A stretch of DNA of 64,000 nucleotides from Epithemia pelagica. Lineage: Eukaryota > Bacillariophyta > Bacillariophyceae > Surirellales > Surirellaceae. Within the stretch, counting starts at the first letter, position 1. Each line of letters opens with the position of its first letter. Shown here piece by piece: positions 33,145 to 44,598 of the stretch. The notes below the pieces were generated by a model. That model saw nothing but the letters and a program-made list of their open reading frames with translations, was not told the origin of the DNA and searched no databases. The translations under genes and the position numbers were made by a program. The stretch lies in NCBI GenBank assembly GCA_946965045.2, contig OX337232.1:2852001-2916000 (forward strand), in the 5' to 3' direction.

Positions 33145-34730
33145 GGTGGTGGAGGCTTGACTGGAAGTATCGGAAGTATGAGGAGATGGCTTGAGGCCGA
33201 CACAAGGTCCAAAATTGTGTCCAACACTGCAAAATCCTGTCTTGAAAGCATCTTTTTTCGGATTCGTGAGAGACCATCCTGCCGCCGGATCCAAAATTTT
33301 GCGCTTGGTTCATTCGAGCTTGCTACATATACACACAGATCCGATGGATTCGTTCCAGTCGGTTGGATGCTGTCGAGACGAATGGCGTGCTTCCAAAATG
33401 TGGCGCAGTTAGGGTCTGAAAAAATGATGACATAACGTCCCGTAACTTCCATATTTAAGTAAGCAACAGGCTCAACGGAGGTATCCGGTACTCAGTCTTG
33501 CACCCAAATTCCCCCATGCCGTGAACGGATTTGTCAACCGAAGGCACTTGTGCCGTTCCACATTTTTGCTTCGTCGTTGAGATGATAGATATAGTGTCGC
33601 CATGCAAGTAAAATGAAACGAGATCGTTTTACAGGAGTACACTTCGCTTCAACGGAAAATAAAAGTTCGGGCTTGGGATTTTGGGTAAGGTCACTGTCCC
33701 TTGGGGATTGGGGACTCGAAGGAAAACGGACAGGATAGGGCTATCGGGTTAGTACTTAGTACCTAGTCGGTTTCGATGGCCTCTAGTGAAACGAAGGCGC
33801 AAGAGTATGTTCCAGAAAAACAATGCAAAGGACAGAGGAAAGTTCTCCCCAGTACCTCGGCTCCACATAGACAGAATCGTATATCGCTCTTGCTCTGGAC
33901 TGGTTTTGGTGGGAGGAAGCAATCACTACGGAGCTTGTGTTTCGTATCCAACGGGCCAACTTCGAAACATTTGCAACACCATGAATCACTTCCAAGCTAT
34001 GAATTCACGGTTTCTTAGTGGTCTCTATCTAGTATCTTGACAAGTCACTTGATCGGACAACGAAGGTAGCGTCCCTCTTGTAGTTGTCCAACGACATATC
34101 GATTCAACACCTACTCGACTGCAGTAGCTAGTAGAGGAAGGTTTTGAATAAAATGAAGGAGGCAGCGGGCAGGACTACTAGCGGGGTTTCTCCTCATTCC
34201 TTTCCACGCGAGGAGTATGTGGTAGAGAAAGTCTCTTTGCAAGAACTGTCATCCATGTGGAGTTCTATTATTATCCTGAATGTGAGCACTGAGCACTGAG
34301 CACCTCTTGCGCTCTTGAAATTTGAGATAATAGCTAAGGGTCCGAAGAGAAATGACGTCATCTACGCCTTGTTAACGGATCGTTATCGGCCAGGTGTCAA
34401 AATCGGAACCATCATACCGATTGCGAGTTTTCCAGAAACACTATAGACGATGGAGATGGATCAAAGAGTTGGTTCTTCTTATTATTGTTTAGTATGCAAA
34501 AGGATCAAGCCACATTGGGTTGTTTCTCAATCGACAAAAGATTATGTCACGAAATAGAATCATATATATACACGTGCATATCGTATGGAAACCACACCAC
34601 AAGTTTCGTAGCAACACCCATCCAAACGCGCCGAATGATATGGATCCATTTTCCCGTGTCCCATGCCATCCTTTTGCTTGGCTTTTTATGGGTCTGTACT
34701 TGAGGGGCATGTTACATTCGTATGGAGATG
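33145..34730. other. Intergenic, no gene seen
   Basis: About 1.6 kb including the promoter of the secreted Tyr/Gly-rich gene. Open frames of up to 84 codons show no domain and no supporting context. Confidence 0.45.
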
Positions 34731-35244
34731 TTACACCAATTGAATCAACTTGGAGACGGAGACCATGCGACTTTGTCGAGATCCGGCTTGAGCAATCAAG
34801 GCTTCAATTTCGTTTTCAGACAACAAGAGATTGTCGTCCATGCCAATTCTTGTCAAGACCGAATTGATATCGTCGGCCGGGAACATTCGAACGCTTGTAT
34901 TGCCCGAAGGAGACGAGACGGCCCGTGTATTGGGAAAGGCCTTGACGAATTCCTTGCGAAAACGAACCACCGTCTCGCGGGAAAAACTTGACACAAAACC
35001 AAACAAATACAGTCAGACAAGTCATTCGCACACACACATCAAATAGGTCGATGGATGCATGACGACACACGAGGGGAGCGACTTACTGTTGTTGGCGATA
35101 CGTCTCAAAGGCGGTGCGAAGCTTTTGCGTTGGGTCACAATCTGTTGTTGTAGTCGTTGCCGCTACTGCCAAACTTCTTCTTGTCGATGCCATTGTGGCG
35201 GAACGAACCAACTGAGACGATTGCAGAACTGTTCTCATCATCAT
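34731..35244 (-). CDS. Small two-exon protein, possibly mitochondrial, EF-hand-like
   Basis: Two exons on the minus strand: 35244-35087 and 34986-34731, with a 100-nt intron (GTAAGT...AG, phase 2), giving 137 aa. The N-terminus is Arg/Ser/Thr-rich without acidic residues and could be a mitochondrial presequence. The start could be any of three consecutive ATGs at 35244-35236 or the later ATG at 35193; a TATATA-like motif near 35250 would favour 35193. The C-terminal 60 residues (DDINSVLTRIG, LSENEIEALIAQAG, SVSKLIQLV) have the helix pattern of an EF-hand pair but lack the Asp/Glu calcium ligands. No family named. Confidence 0.55.
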
Positions 35245-37894
35245 CTTTGTATATAAAAAGCAAAAAACCGACGCGTCGAGGGATGCACAGATACGGCAGC
35301 CAAACAAAATGGATCTTGACAAGAAGAAGAAGAAGACACCAAAAGCTCGTTTTATGGGCACAAGGTCAAAAACTGATTGGATGGAGCGCAATCGATCGAG
35401 CTTCCAAATCCGAATAGGTAAAATTCTTGCGTTTGGATCCAACGAATCCAGCGACTCGACTTGAGAGAATACACGACGGTGTGTGTGTGGATTTGCGCGT
35501 GAGAACAATCAATCACCACCAAGGATTTCTGGATTCCTCGTTTGGTTCCGATTCTCGTTCGTTGTACTCGCTCTTTCGGGTTGGATGGGGATGGAATCGA
35601 ACTGTTTTCCCTCCGATTGCGGGGGTACCTCCCGTCTGTTCTCTATACGGCTATTACCAAATTTTCGAAGAAAATCTAAAAACTATCTCAGTCAAATTTC
35701 TTCTGATTTTGCAAAAAATATAACGTCCAAACCAACTGGATTCGATGTATTGTAGCCGCTTGCGCACCTGCATGGGAACTTTGAGCAAAGAAATCTACGA
35801 GTCGGATTAGTACTCTGTAGTCTATACTGTACTCTTCATGGTGCAGTGGCTCAAGCTTCACGGAACAATCGCAAATCGCACACCCCAACCCTGAAATACA
35901 CACACATGCTTGATGCTTGGCAATGCACCTACCAACGAAAGCTCCTGGCACTTTGTCTATGGCTAAGATGAAGGCATAGTCCACATGCTCCTAATATCTT
36001 TCTACTCTTTTTAGTTAAGGCTTCCTGGGCTTCTCCATAGCAGGATGAAGCTGTCCTTCGTTTGACTTCGTCGTCCGAACTTCATTGCAGTGGTTGATTG
36101 TCATGTTCTCATCCTTCCTTTGATGCATGCCGCGTTGACTTGTGATCTAGGAGGATTATTTTGGCCACAAAGTTGTCACTGTGGTCGGTCATCCGGCTGG
36201 ATTGTTTTCTTTTGGTTTTTGGTGTGGCCATTGTGGTCTTTCATGGTGTTGCTCGAAAAGTGAGACGATTCATGCCACCAATAACCAATAACCTTACGAT
36301 TGGGGCGTGACCGACGTGACAGGCGCGTCGATTTGGAACGATTGAAGTCAGGCTGGCGCTTTGACACGGCTGGCGCTTTGGGAAAAAATACTACAGACAA
36401 TTTTTTCCTCTCGGATGACGGACGAACAAAGGTACACACCCATCCGAACTTTTTGTGTGATCAAGTCGCAAGACCCAACAAACAAACAAACCACAAACGT
36501 GGATATGTCTGCGATGTGTGGATTCTTCGTGCAGGTGTCGCAGAAGGTGTCGTCCCATTCGCTCGTTCGGATGCAGTTTCTGTTCCCGAGATGTTGACCA
36601 GGTACTATTTTCTCTACTGTGCCCTTCGGCGCACCCAATCCACTGAGTACTCAAATATCCTATACTCGTACTGATAGAGGATGGAATTGCGTTGGGCAAA
36701 AAGTTCTGGTGCAGCCAGTGTACTTTCGTTAAGTGCGACATGACTTAAACCAATCAAATATGGTTCTGGACCGAAAAGATCACTGGGATGCACGTGGAAG
36801 GGTGAAAACTTCCGTTCGCCGCACAGAAGCGACAAGAAAAAGACACGTGCTCCAAGGGTGCTTCGGGGGGATCTTGGGGGACTGCGCGAAGAATCCTTGC
36901 GACAGCTGAACCCATCCTCACAATTTAACATGATCGATGATAAGAGTGGAGATGGAGAGAAGCTCGTTCGTCCAGCTGATGATCCATTCCTCACTACTAT
37001 GCGACACATAGGTACGCACTTCCAGAGCCGAAACTCGAAACTGCACAAGCTCTCAAGTCAACAAACATTGAGACTGTGGCGCATTTGGAATTGCAACCAA
37101 CGAGCTCAACACCTAAACAATCTGTTTGTTCGTCATGTTGACTGCTGACTATCGTACTCCTGTCTAGGTAGTAACGTCGATGCAGAGTGCTCGGTGTTTC
37201 CATTCCACAAGTTGTTCCTGTTCTTCGCTCGCACAATCGCAAAGGTGATTGGCGTCGGCGTCGACAAGAGCCCTTTGGTCTTTTTCCCAGCAGCGCCTTA
37301 GCCTCGAGTGGTTCCATGGATCCCACGTTAACCAAGAACGCAATTCGTTCCTAATGGCCATTCCCCACTGTTTTTTTCTCAAGATCATCATTGTGCCGCC
37401 AACGTAGGTCTGAGTTTGGGCATGGGCATGAGCCATTATTGTCATCCACAGTTTTTGCCTTCCAACAGAACTGCAGTCTATGATAACAACAACCATCGCG
37501 TGATTCTGTTGGTTCGACAAGGGCTCTTTTTCCAATGGTACGATATGCCTGGAACTGGAATGCAGCTAAACAGACTGTTGTGGAGTCGACCATTGCCAGT
37601 TCTGTTACGTGGACTAAAGAAAGCAGTAGGTACCATAGTTGGGGTAGGACAGGAATTGCAAGAATCACCCGGAGGAAAAGAGATTTCCAGTGGGTGATAA
37701 GGATTAGTGATTAAAACATCATTATCAGCGAAAACAACCTGGCTCAGGACGAGAAAATTCGAGTCGCGTAGTTTCCGAGCGCCCTCGAGAATCGTCGTCG
37801 TCCTCATTCGTCTTCGATTAGTTCATGACTAAATAAGAAAGAAAAAACCCTTGTATTAATACCACATTCATCTTTGTTCTCCGACGGTAGAATC
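35245..37894. other. Intergenic, no gene seen
   Basis: 2.65 kb with only short overlapping open frames (up to about 144 codons) on both strands. None has a domain, a start context or splice-supported continuation that I could recognise. Confidence 0.4.
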
Positions 37895-38437
37895 ATGAGG
37901 CCATGTCAAAGTATTCATTTCCTGGTGACAGCAGTCTCCATGGGGCCGGTCTGCGGATCGACCACGATCCAGGTAGAGGTGAGTCGCCACTGCCACCACC
38001 TCGTGCCTCGGATGATGATGAGTGTTGCATCATGTCGCGGCGCAGAAACGATGTTGAACTCCATACTTACAAATAAGTGTCTTTTGGATTTGATATGATC
38101 CATCAAATTGCATAACGCTCCAGATTCCAACAAGTCTACAAAGGGAGCCATCAGGCTATGACCACAATCCTGCCTTGTTCGGAATGCCTCCTTATGGTGG
38201 ATCCATTCATCAGCAACTGTATTACACCATGGATCCAATGTGTTCCGGTTCCCATGAGTTCGAGGGAGAATCCTTCCCAAGCAACCCAACACCGAAAAGT
38301 CCGTTTATCTTGATGGTGGATCGTGGAGGACGTTGTTCCTTTGTCCACAAAGTTCGTAGAGCGCAACGGTTTGGTGCATCGGCAGTCTTGATTGCCGACC
38401 ACACGTGTGTCTGTCACCGCTCCAACTGCACCCAGCC

Positions 38438-38442
38438 ATTGG
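38438..38442 (+). repeat. Target site duplication ATTGG (left)
   Basis: ATTGG directly precedes the 5' LTR and is repeated at 44845-44849 after the 3' LTR. Five bp is the usual length for copia elements. Confidence 0.95.
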
Positions 38443-38679
38443 TGTCGTGACAGTGGGGAAGTATGCATGCTAGTGGGGTAGCAGCCTTGGAGCGCGCGAG
38501 TCGAGCCAAGAAAGTAGAATAACTCCCACACACAGTTTGGAATCATAATTTTCGCTTTGTTTGATTGTTGCATCTCTTCTCCCTTCCGTTCCCTGCCTAC
38601 CGTCATCATTTGTTGACCATAGCGATCATTTGACCGCTGAGTACGACAAGAGACGCATCTATAACGATAGATTGCGGCA
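38443..38679 (+). repeat. 5' LTR (237 bp)
   Basis: Begins TGTCGTGACAG and ends GATTGCGGCA (TG...CA). Same length and apparently same sequence as the 3' LTR. Confidence 0.95.
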
Positions 38680-38693
38680 GGTTATAAGCCCAA
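38680..38693 (+). promoter_or_regulatory. Putative primer binding site, anticodon-arm type
   Basis: GGTTATAAGCCCAA starts at the base after the 5' LTR. It is not complementary to a tRNA 3' end (no leading TGG). Its complement TTGGGCTTATAACC reads like a tRNA anticodon arm with a CTTATAA loop (anticodon UAU, Ile). Drosophila copia is known to prime from an internal fragment of initiator tRNA-Met with a similar GGTTATGGGCCC site. Confidence 0.5.
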
Positions 38694-38786
38694 GTTGAAG
38701 GGTTTGTGAGCATACAAGCGAAAAGACGAGATTTGGAATCGTAACAACGACGCAACGGCAAGAAGGAAGAAACGACGACGACTACC

Positions 38787-40265
38787 ATGTCAACAGGAGC
38801 GACAACGGCTCCTCCTTTAACACCACGACCGACTCCACCGAGAGCACCGACGAGACCACGGTTAGGTGGGTTGAATGGCATCCATCCATGGACTGGAGGA
38901 AGGCCAACAGACAACACGTTCACCGCAACGACGCGAACTGTTCCACGTAGCCCCTACTGCTACCAGTTGCAGGACCCAACAGAGGCTCACAAAGGACTTA
39001 AGTACAAGACAACGATCTTGACAAGCGACACCGATTCGCGAAAGTTTACCAGAGACGAGAAGGAACTGACCATTGAACAGTTTGCAGAAATGGTGTCAGA
39101 GCATGTGGAGTTTCACGGAATGGATGCTGAGTTCTACCTTCCAGATCCCCAGAATCCGACACAATTGGTCAACATTCTGCATGAGGACTCGGAGTTCTCA
39201 CCCGCTTATGTTGTCACACACTTCCGAAATGCTCAAGCAGCGACAACACCACTGTATGACGATTACTCCACTAACAATATGGACCTCGCATACAAAGCAA
39301 TCATGGCTGTGTTGGATGAAACGGTGAAAACAAGCATTCGGCCACTCCTACCTAGAGATCTGCGCTACGGACCCATTCTTTGGATTTACGTCGTTCGCGA
39401 AGTGCGCACAGCCTCATTCCAACGAATCAAGGCTCTCAAAACCCAGTTAGAGTCTCTCAAGCTGCGGCAAACACCAGGCGAAGATGTTAAGGTGTTTACA
39501 ACCAAGTTTCTTCAAACTTGCGTTGAGTTGGGTCGCAATGTGCCAAGTGATGCTCCTTTCATCCTCAATGAGCAGCTGTGTACGTCTTCGGTTGAACAGT
39601 TTCGAGTGAAATTTATGGCACGGAGTACTGCCGTGAACCAGTGGGTCACAAAAGTGCATGGCTTATCCAAAGCTACCATTGATGCACGCTCAGCTGAACC
39701 TGACTATGTTTCTGTGCAAGACTTGGTTGAAGAAGCAAATGCAGAGTACACCCTCCTTTCGACTGCCGACCGCTGGGGCCCATCCGGAAAGGCCGATTCG
39801 GGAAACCCACCGGAAGCATTGACCTTCACCAAAGCTGAAATAAACAATCTCGTGCAGAAACAAGTGTCTGCTGCGCTCAAGAACAAGAATGTTAATGGTA
39901 AAGGCGGAGGCAATGGACGCAAATGCTATCTTTGTGGTTCCGAAGACCATCTAAAGAAAGACTGTCCCAAGAACCCTGCAAACCAACACGGTGGCGACAA
40001 GACCAACAAAAAGTCTAAAGCCCCCAAAGCACCATGGAAATCTATTGCGCCTGGACCAAACGAACCAGAAACGAAAAATGTGAACGGCACTGACTGGCAC
40101 TGGTGTGCCATTTGTGGTTTCTGGCGATTGTCCCATGGCACCGCCACACATCGAAATGACTTGCCTTCTTCGCAAACTGGCGACAAGAAAACAGCCAAAT
40201 CTGCTGGAGCAGCCTCCTTAGCTTTTGTTGGCGCTGCATCCATCCTTGATGACGATGAAGAATGA
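38787..40265 (+). CDS. gag: Copia gag polyprotein
   Basis: 492 codons from an ATG 107 bp after the 5' LTR. It forms the virus-like particle of the retrotransposon. A CCHC zinc knuckle (CYLCGSEDHLKKDC, C-x2-C-x4-H-x4-C) at about residues 380-393 binds RNA. A second possible zinc site (CAICGFWRLSHGTATH, C-x2-C-x6-H-x4-H) lies near residue 440. It ends with GAT GAA GAA TGA; the frame after this TGA is the pol frame, so gag and pol are separated by one stop codon without a frameshift. Confidence 0.92.
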   Translation: MSTGATTAPPLTPRPTPPRAPTRPRLGGLNGIHPWTGGRPTDNTFTATTRTVPRSPYCYQLQDPTEAHKGLKYKTTILTSDTDSRKFTRDEKELTIEQFAEMVSEHVEFHGMDAEFYLPDPQNPTQLVNILHEDSEFSPAYVVTHFRNAQAATTPLYDDYSTNNMDLAYKAIMAVLDETVKTSIRPLLPRDLRYGPILWIYVVREVRTASFQRIKALKTQLESLKLRQTPGEDVKVFTTKFLQTCVELGRNVPSDAPFILNEQLCTSSVEQFRVKFMARSTAVNQWVTKVHGLSKATIDARSAEPDYVSVQDLVEEANAEYTLLSTADRWGPSGKADSGNPPEALTFTKAEINNLVQKQVSAALKNKNVNGKGGGNGRKCYLCGSEDHLKKDCPKNPANQHGGDKTNKKSKAPKAPWKSIAPGPNEPETKNVNGTDWHWCAICGFWRLSHGTATHRNDLPSSQTGDKKTAKSAGAASLAFVGAASILDDDEE

Positions 40266-43200
40266 CTGGTTGGGCGGATTCTGCTTTCCCTTTGGAGTTT
40301 CTTGGTATTGCTGAATCCACAGCCCATTTTATCCTTCGTCTTTGATTGTTGTTTGCGATTGATTCTCGCCATCGGGCGACTACTACACCAAAACCTTTGG
40401 CCTCGCAAACCGTATCGTCGGCATCGCCGTGCCTGTCGCTACTATCGTCGCTCGCCACTTGCAGTCTTACCCAAGCTGCTCGTGTGCTATTCTGCCATAA
40501 TCATGAGCACCCAAGCCATGACAAACGTACTTGGCGCACCGTTACACAAGTTTCCTTCGTTGATTGTCGCAAGTCGGCAATTCGACCACCGTGTCCGTGG
40601 TCCTCCTCGCTGGCATGATCGTCATGCGCCACGCGCTAGAGTTCCGACGCAAGAGCCCGACGAAGTGGAACCAACGCCCTTCGACTTTCCGGAGCCACCT
40701 ACTACGGGACGGCCTCCTCCTGAGATCCCAGAATTCGCCTTGCTGCTTCCACCCAACAACACAGAAGCCAATGTTGCTGCACCGTCAACAGAGGGAGCTG
40801 ACGTACCATTCACATGGACATCGCTCTTCTCTTCGAAACCAAAAGACTCTTTCCTGGTGACCTTCGATTCAGGGGCAACGATAACCATCTCGCCTACCAA
40901 AACTGATTTTGTTGAGTATACCGAAGTGGAAGGTTCCGTCTTGCAAGGATTAGCCAAGGGTCTTCCGATTGCTGGAACCGGGAAAGTCTGTTGGGGTATG
41001 ACCGTTGATGATGGAACTACAACGACCATCACCACGCCTGCATACCATGTACCTACCGCTCGTTGTCGTTTGCTTTCACCGCAAAGTTATCTTCAACATA
41101 GTGCCGAGGCCGGTCAAGACTCTCCAGAAAGCTTTGTCATCCGTGGAGCCAAATTTGAATATCACAAAAGTCACGCAAAACATGCCTCTGTCTCTTACAG
41201 TGAAGACAACAACCTTCCAACGTGCTCCATGTGGAATACCAAACCCTCCGTGCCTGCACCGGCAGCCAATACAACTGGGTGTGTTACCAACGAGCACAAC
41301 CCCAACCTTACATCGCCTCAGAAGGAGCTCCTGAAATGGCATTATCGTTTGTGCCATCAGGGCCTTGCTTCGCTCCAACGTTTGATGAAAACCGGCGCCC
41401 TTGGCAACTCTCCTTTGTTGCGCGCCGCCTCCAAGTGTGATCTCCCCAAATGTGCGAGCTGTGAATTTGGCAAAGCCACCCGTCGTCCGACAGACACTAC
41501 CACGAAAACCTCTGTGCCTGAGAGGGAGTATGGCCTTAAGAAGGAAAACCTGTTCCCTGGCCAACGTGTCTCGATGGACCATTTCACCGTTACGCAGAAG
41601 GGTCGCCTGTACTCGTCCAAAGGCAAAACCCACACCGACAGTATGTATTCGGGCGGTTGTATCTTCGTCGACCATGCAACAGGCGACATCCACATCGAAC
41701 ATCTCGTCAATTTTACAGCCACAGAGACTATCGCGGCTAAACAACGATACGAGAAACGCATGTTTGACATGGGAGTGACTGTCCAAGCCTACCAATCGGA
41801 CAATGGCATCTTTGCTTCGAAAGCTTTCGTGCAAGAAATTGAGAATGGTCTACAGAATATTAAGTTTAGTGGAGTTGGAGCGCATCACCAGAATGGCATC
41901 GCAGAGCGCGGCATTGGTACCATCCTTACAAAAGTCCGCACAATCTTGATTCACGCTGCCATTCGATGGCCTGACGCCGCTGATATGAGCTTGTGGCCTA
42001 TGGCCGTGGACTATGTCGTGCACCAGCACAACCATATGCCGAGAGCCAGTGCAGGAATGATGTCTCCGTTGGAATTGGTTTTACGGACGAAAGTGTCGCG
42101 TGCCTCTTTTCAGGACATGCATGTTTGGGGCTGTCCGTGTTACGTTCTTGAGCCGACCCTTCAGGACGGACACAAGCTGCCAAAGTGGAAGCCCCGTTCT
42201 CGCCGTGGAATTTTTCTCGGATTCTCTCGTCGTCATTCGTCGCGTGTACCATTGGTCTTGAATACTCGGACCGGTCACATCTCGCCGCAGTTTCACGTCG
42301 TCTTTGACGTTTGGTTTACCAGCGTCATTGGAACAGCCCGCGACGAACCATTTGATGCCAACCAGTGGACCCAACTCTTTGCAGATTCGAGGTACCACTA
42401 TGCTTTCGACGACGACGACCCCGTCGTTCTGGCTGATGAGTGGATGGACCGATATGCCGACAACGCTGAACGTTCTGCACAAATTCGGCAAGGCCAAGAC
42501 CAGCCTCAGCAGCAGAGGGAGCCTCCGCCACCTCGAACAGACGATGTATTGCAGGATCAGAGGGAGAGGCAACATCCTCCTAACCCTGATTCTCCTCCGT
42601 TACAACAACAACGTCCTGAACAGCCTCGAGAGACAGAAGAACCGCCGCCAGCACCACCGGATGGAACCGACGAGCCAGTGTTTGATCCGCCACCACCGCC
42701 TGTGCCGCCGTCACCAAACTTGCCTTCCTCCCCTTCTCCAGGAGTACGACGCTCCGGTAGACAACGAAAACCTCCTCTCCGTTGGGGTTATGATGGAACC
42801 CAAGGAGCAGGATATCAAGCCCTGAAGAGTTTCGCTCTCTTTGTTTCAGACGCCACGACAACGGCTGCTTATCAAGCCTATCTGGATGTCGATGATGAAA
42901 CAGACACGTACGGATTCCGTGATCCAATTGTGTACCAAGCCTCAACAAAGTCCAAGAAGAAGGATCCCGACTTGCCTTCGTACTTTGAAGCAATGACCGG
43001 GGACGACCGCGAGGGATTCACCAAAGCAATGGGAAACGAAGTCCGTGAATTAGAAGGAAAACACACATGGGACTTAGAGAAACGCTCCACCATGGAAGCA
43101 AAAGGTCGCAAAGCATTGCCCTCAACGTGGGCATTCCGGCGCAAACGGTATCCAGATGGATCCATTCGGAAACTAAAAGCAAGGTTGTGTGTGCGAGGCG

Positions 43201-44558
43201 ACAAACAGATCGAAGGAGTAGATTTCTTTGAAACCTACTCTCCTGTCGTGCAATGGACAACGATCCGCCTTGTTTTATTGTTGAGTCTGGTGTTCAATTG
43301 GGTGACAGTCCAAACGGACTATTCGAATGCGTTCGCCCAAGCGACTCTCGAAGAAGACGTGTATATGGAGCTGCCGAAGGATTTCGCCCCACAGGATAGC
43401 ACAGAAGATTATGTCTTGCGATTGCGCAAAACCTTATATGGCCTGAGACAAGCTCCCCTTTCTTGGTATGATCATTTGAAAGGCCACCTGGAGCAGCGTG
43501 GCTTCACTCAGAGCAAATATGATCCATGCCTTTTCTTTGATGCGACAAAGCAAATATTGTGCCTTGTCTACATTGATGATGTGATTTGGGTGGCACCGGA
43601 TGAAGCAAGAATTCTTAAAGTCTTGGACTCTTTGAAAGACGATCTCGAACTGACAGTAGAGGGAGACGTCTCCGCCTATCTGGGTATCGCCTTTGAACGA
43701 CTGGATGACGGCCAAATTAAGTTGAAACAGTTGGGACTGATTGAACGAGTGTTGAAAGCAACAGGGTTGCAAGAGTGCAATCCGGATAAGACTCCTGCGA
43801 GTCAGACTCCACTTGGAACAGACAAGGATGGAGCTGAGTTTTGCGAGAAATGGAGCTACTCGTCAGTGGTCGGCATGTTACTTTATTTGGCATCCAACTC
43901 CAGGCCGGAGATTGCGTTCGCCGTGCACCAGTGTGCAAGATTTACCCATAATCCAAAAGCCTCCCATGGACAAGCTGTCAAACGGATATGCCGATATTTG
44001 AAAGGGACCAAAGACCGAGGAATGATCTTGACACCGTCCAAACACTTGACCGTTGATTGCTATGTTGATTCGGACTTTGCCGGACAATGGAATGCCGAGG
44101 ATCCACAGGATCCATTGTGTGTAAAATCAAGAACCGGATATGTCTTGATGGTGGCCGGGTGCCCTGTTCACTGGGTATCAAAGCTTCAATCGGAGATTGC
44201 TGTGTCCACAATGGAAGCTGAGTACATCGCTCTCAGTCTTGCCATGCGTGATTTGCTACCGCTTCGGGGACTGGTTGCTGAAATTAAGGGAATGTTTGGC
44301 GCCAAGATCCTTCCATGCCGTGCCTATTCAAAAGTCTTCGAGGATAACAATGGGGCTTTGCTCTTGGCCACAACACCAAAGATGACGCCCAGATCAAAAC
44401 ATATTGCTGTGAAGTACCACTTTTTCAAGGAGAATGTCTCAAGGGGTGAGATTCAACTTGTAAAAGTCGCTTCCAAAGATCAAATTGCTGACTGTCTTAC
44501 CAAGGGGTTGGATAAGACTTTATTCGTCCGAGCAAGAGAGATGCTAGCTGGATGGTGA
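40266..44558 (+). CDS. pol: Copia pol polyprotein (protease, integrase, RT, RNase H)
   Basis: Open in the gag frame from 40266, directly after the gag TGA, to TGA 44556-44558; the first part has no ATG (the next possible start codon is TTG 40302), so expression by stop readthrough is likely. Domains in order: aspartic protease with DSGA near nt 40867; GAG-pre-integrase HYRLCHQG...CxxC with the HHCC zinc site (about 41340-41480); integrase core with DHFT (about 41577), YQSDNG (41795) and the downstream Glu in HHQNGIAERG; reverse transcriptase with LYGLRQAPLSWY and the YIDD active site (43569-43580); RNase H with the first Asp in DSDFAGQW (about 44060), STMEAEY, and DNNGALLL. No break is visible. 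Confidence 0.93.
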   Translation: MVGRILLSLWSFLVLLNPQPILSFVFDCCLRLILAIGRLLHQNLWPRKPYRRHRRACRYYRRSPLAVLPKLLVCYSAIIMSTQAMTNVLGAPLHKFPSLIVASRQFDHRVRGPPRWHDRHAPRARVPTQEPDEVEPTPFDFPEPPTTGRPPPEIPEFALLLPPNNTEANVAAPSTEGADVPFTWTSLFSSKPKDSFLVTFDSGATITISPTKTDFVEYTEVEGSVLQGLAKGLPIAGTGKVCWGMTVDDGTTTTITTPAYHVPTARCRLLSPQSYLQHSAEAGQDSPESFVIRGAKFEYHKSHAKHASVSYSEDNNLPTCSMWNTKPSVPAPAANTTGCVTNEHNPNLTSPQKELLKWHYRLCHQGLASLQRLMKTGALGNSPLLRAASKCDLPKCASCEFGKATRRPTDTTTKTSVPEREYGLKKENLFPGQRVSMDHFTVTQKGRLYSSKGKTHTDSMYSGGCIFVDHATGDIHIEHLVNFTATETIAAKQRYEKRMFDMGVTVQAYQSDNGIFASKAFVQEIENGLQNIKFSGVGAHHQNGIAERGIGTILTKVRTILIHAAIRWPDAADMSLWPMAVDYVVHQHNHMPRASAGMMSPLELVLRTKVSRASFQDMHVWGCPCYVLEPTLQDGHKLPKWKPRSRRGIFLGFSRRHSSRVPLVLNTRTGHISPQFHVVFDVWFTSVIGTARDEPFDANQWTQLFADSRYHYAFDDDDPVVLADEWMDRYADNAERSAQIRQGQDQPQQQREPPPPRTDDVLQDQRERQHPPNPDSPPLQQQRPEQPRETEEPPPAPPDGTDEPVFDPPPPPVPPSPNLPSSPSPGVRRSGRQRKPPLRWGYDGTQGAGYQALKSFALFVSDATTTAAYQAYLDVDDETDTYGFRDPIVYQASTKSKKKDPDLPSYFEAMTGDDREGFTKAMGNEVRELEGKHTWDLEKRSTMEAKGRKALPSTWAFRRKRYPDGSIRKLKARLCVRGDKQIEGVDFFETYSPVVQWTTIRLVLLLSLVFNWVTVQTDYSNAFAQATLEEDVYMELPKDFAPQDSTEDYVLRLRKTLYGLRQAPLSWYDHLKGHLEQRGFTQSKYDPCLFFDATKQILCLVYIDDVIWVAPDEARILKVLDSLKDDLELTVEGDVSAYLGIAFERLDDGQIKLKQLGLIERVLKATGLQECNPDKTPASQTPLGTDKDGAEFCEKWSYSSVVGMLLYLASNSRPEIAFAVHQCARFTHNPKASHGQAVKRICRYLKGTKDRGMILTPSKHLTVDCYVDSDFAGQWNAEDPQDPLCVKSRTGYVLMVAGCPVHWVSKLQSEIAVSTMEAEYIALSLAMRDLLPLRGLVAEIKGMFGAKILPCRAYSKVFEDNNGALLLATTPKMTPRSKHIAVKYHFFKENVSRGEIQLVKVASKDQIADCLTKGLDKTLFVRAREMLAGW

Positions 44559-44598
44559 ACCAAACTATGATTGCTCAACTGCAATCGCTCCTCCGTCT

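Noticed and set aside
36300-36674. A 124-codon open frame on the plus strand
   Set aside because: No ATG at the start of the frame, no domain, and overlapping open frames on the other strand are equally long.
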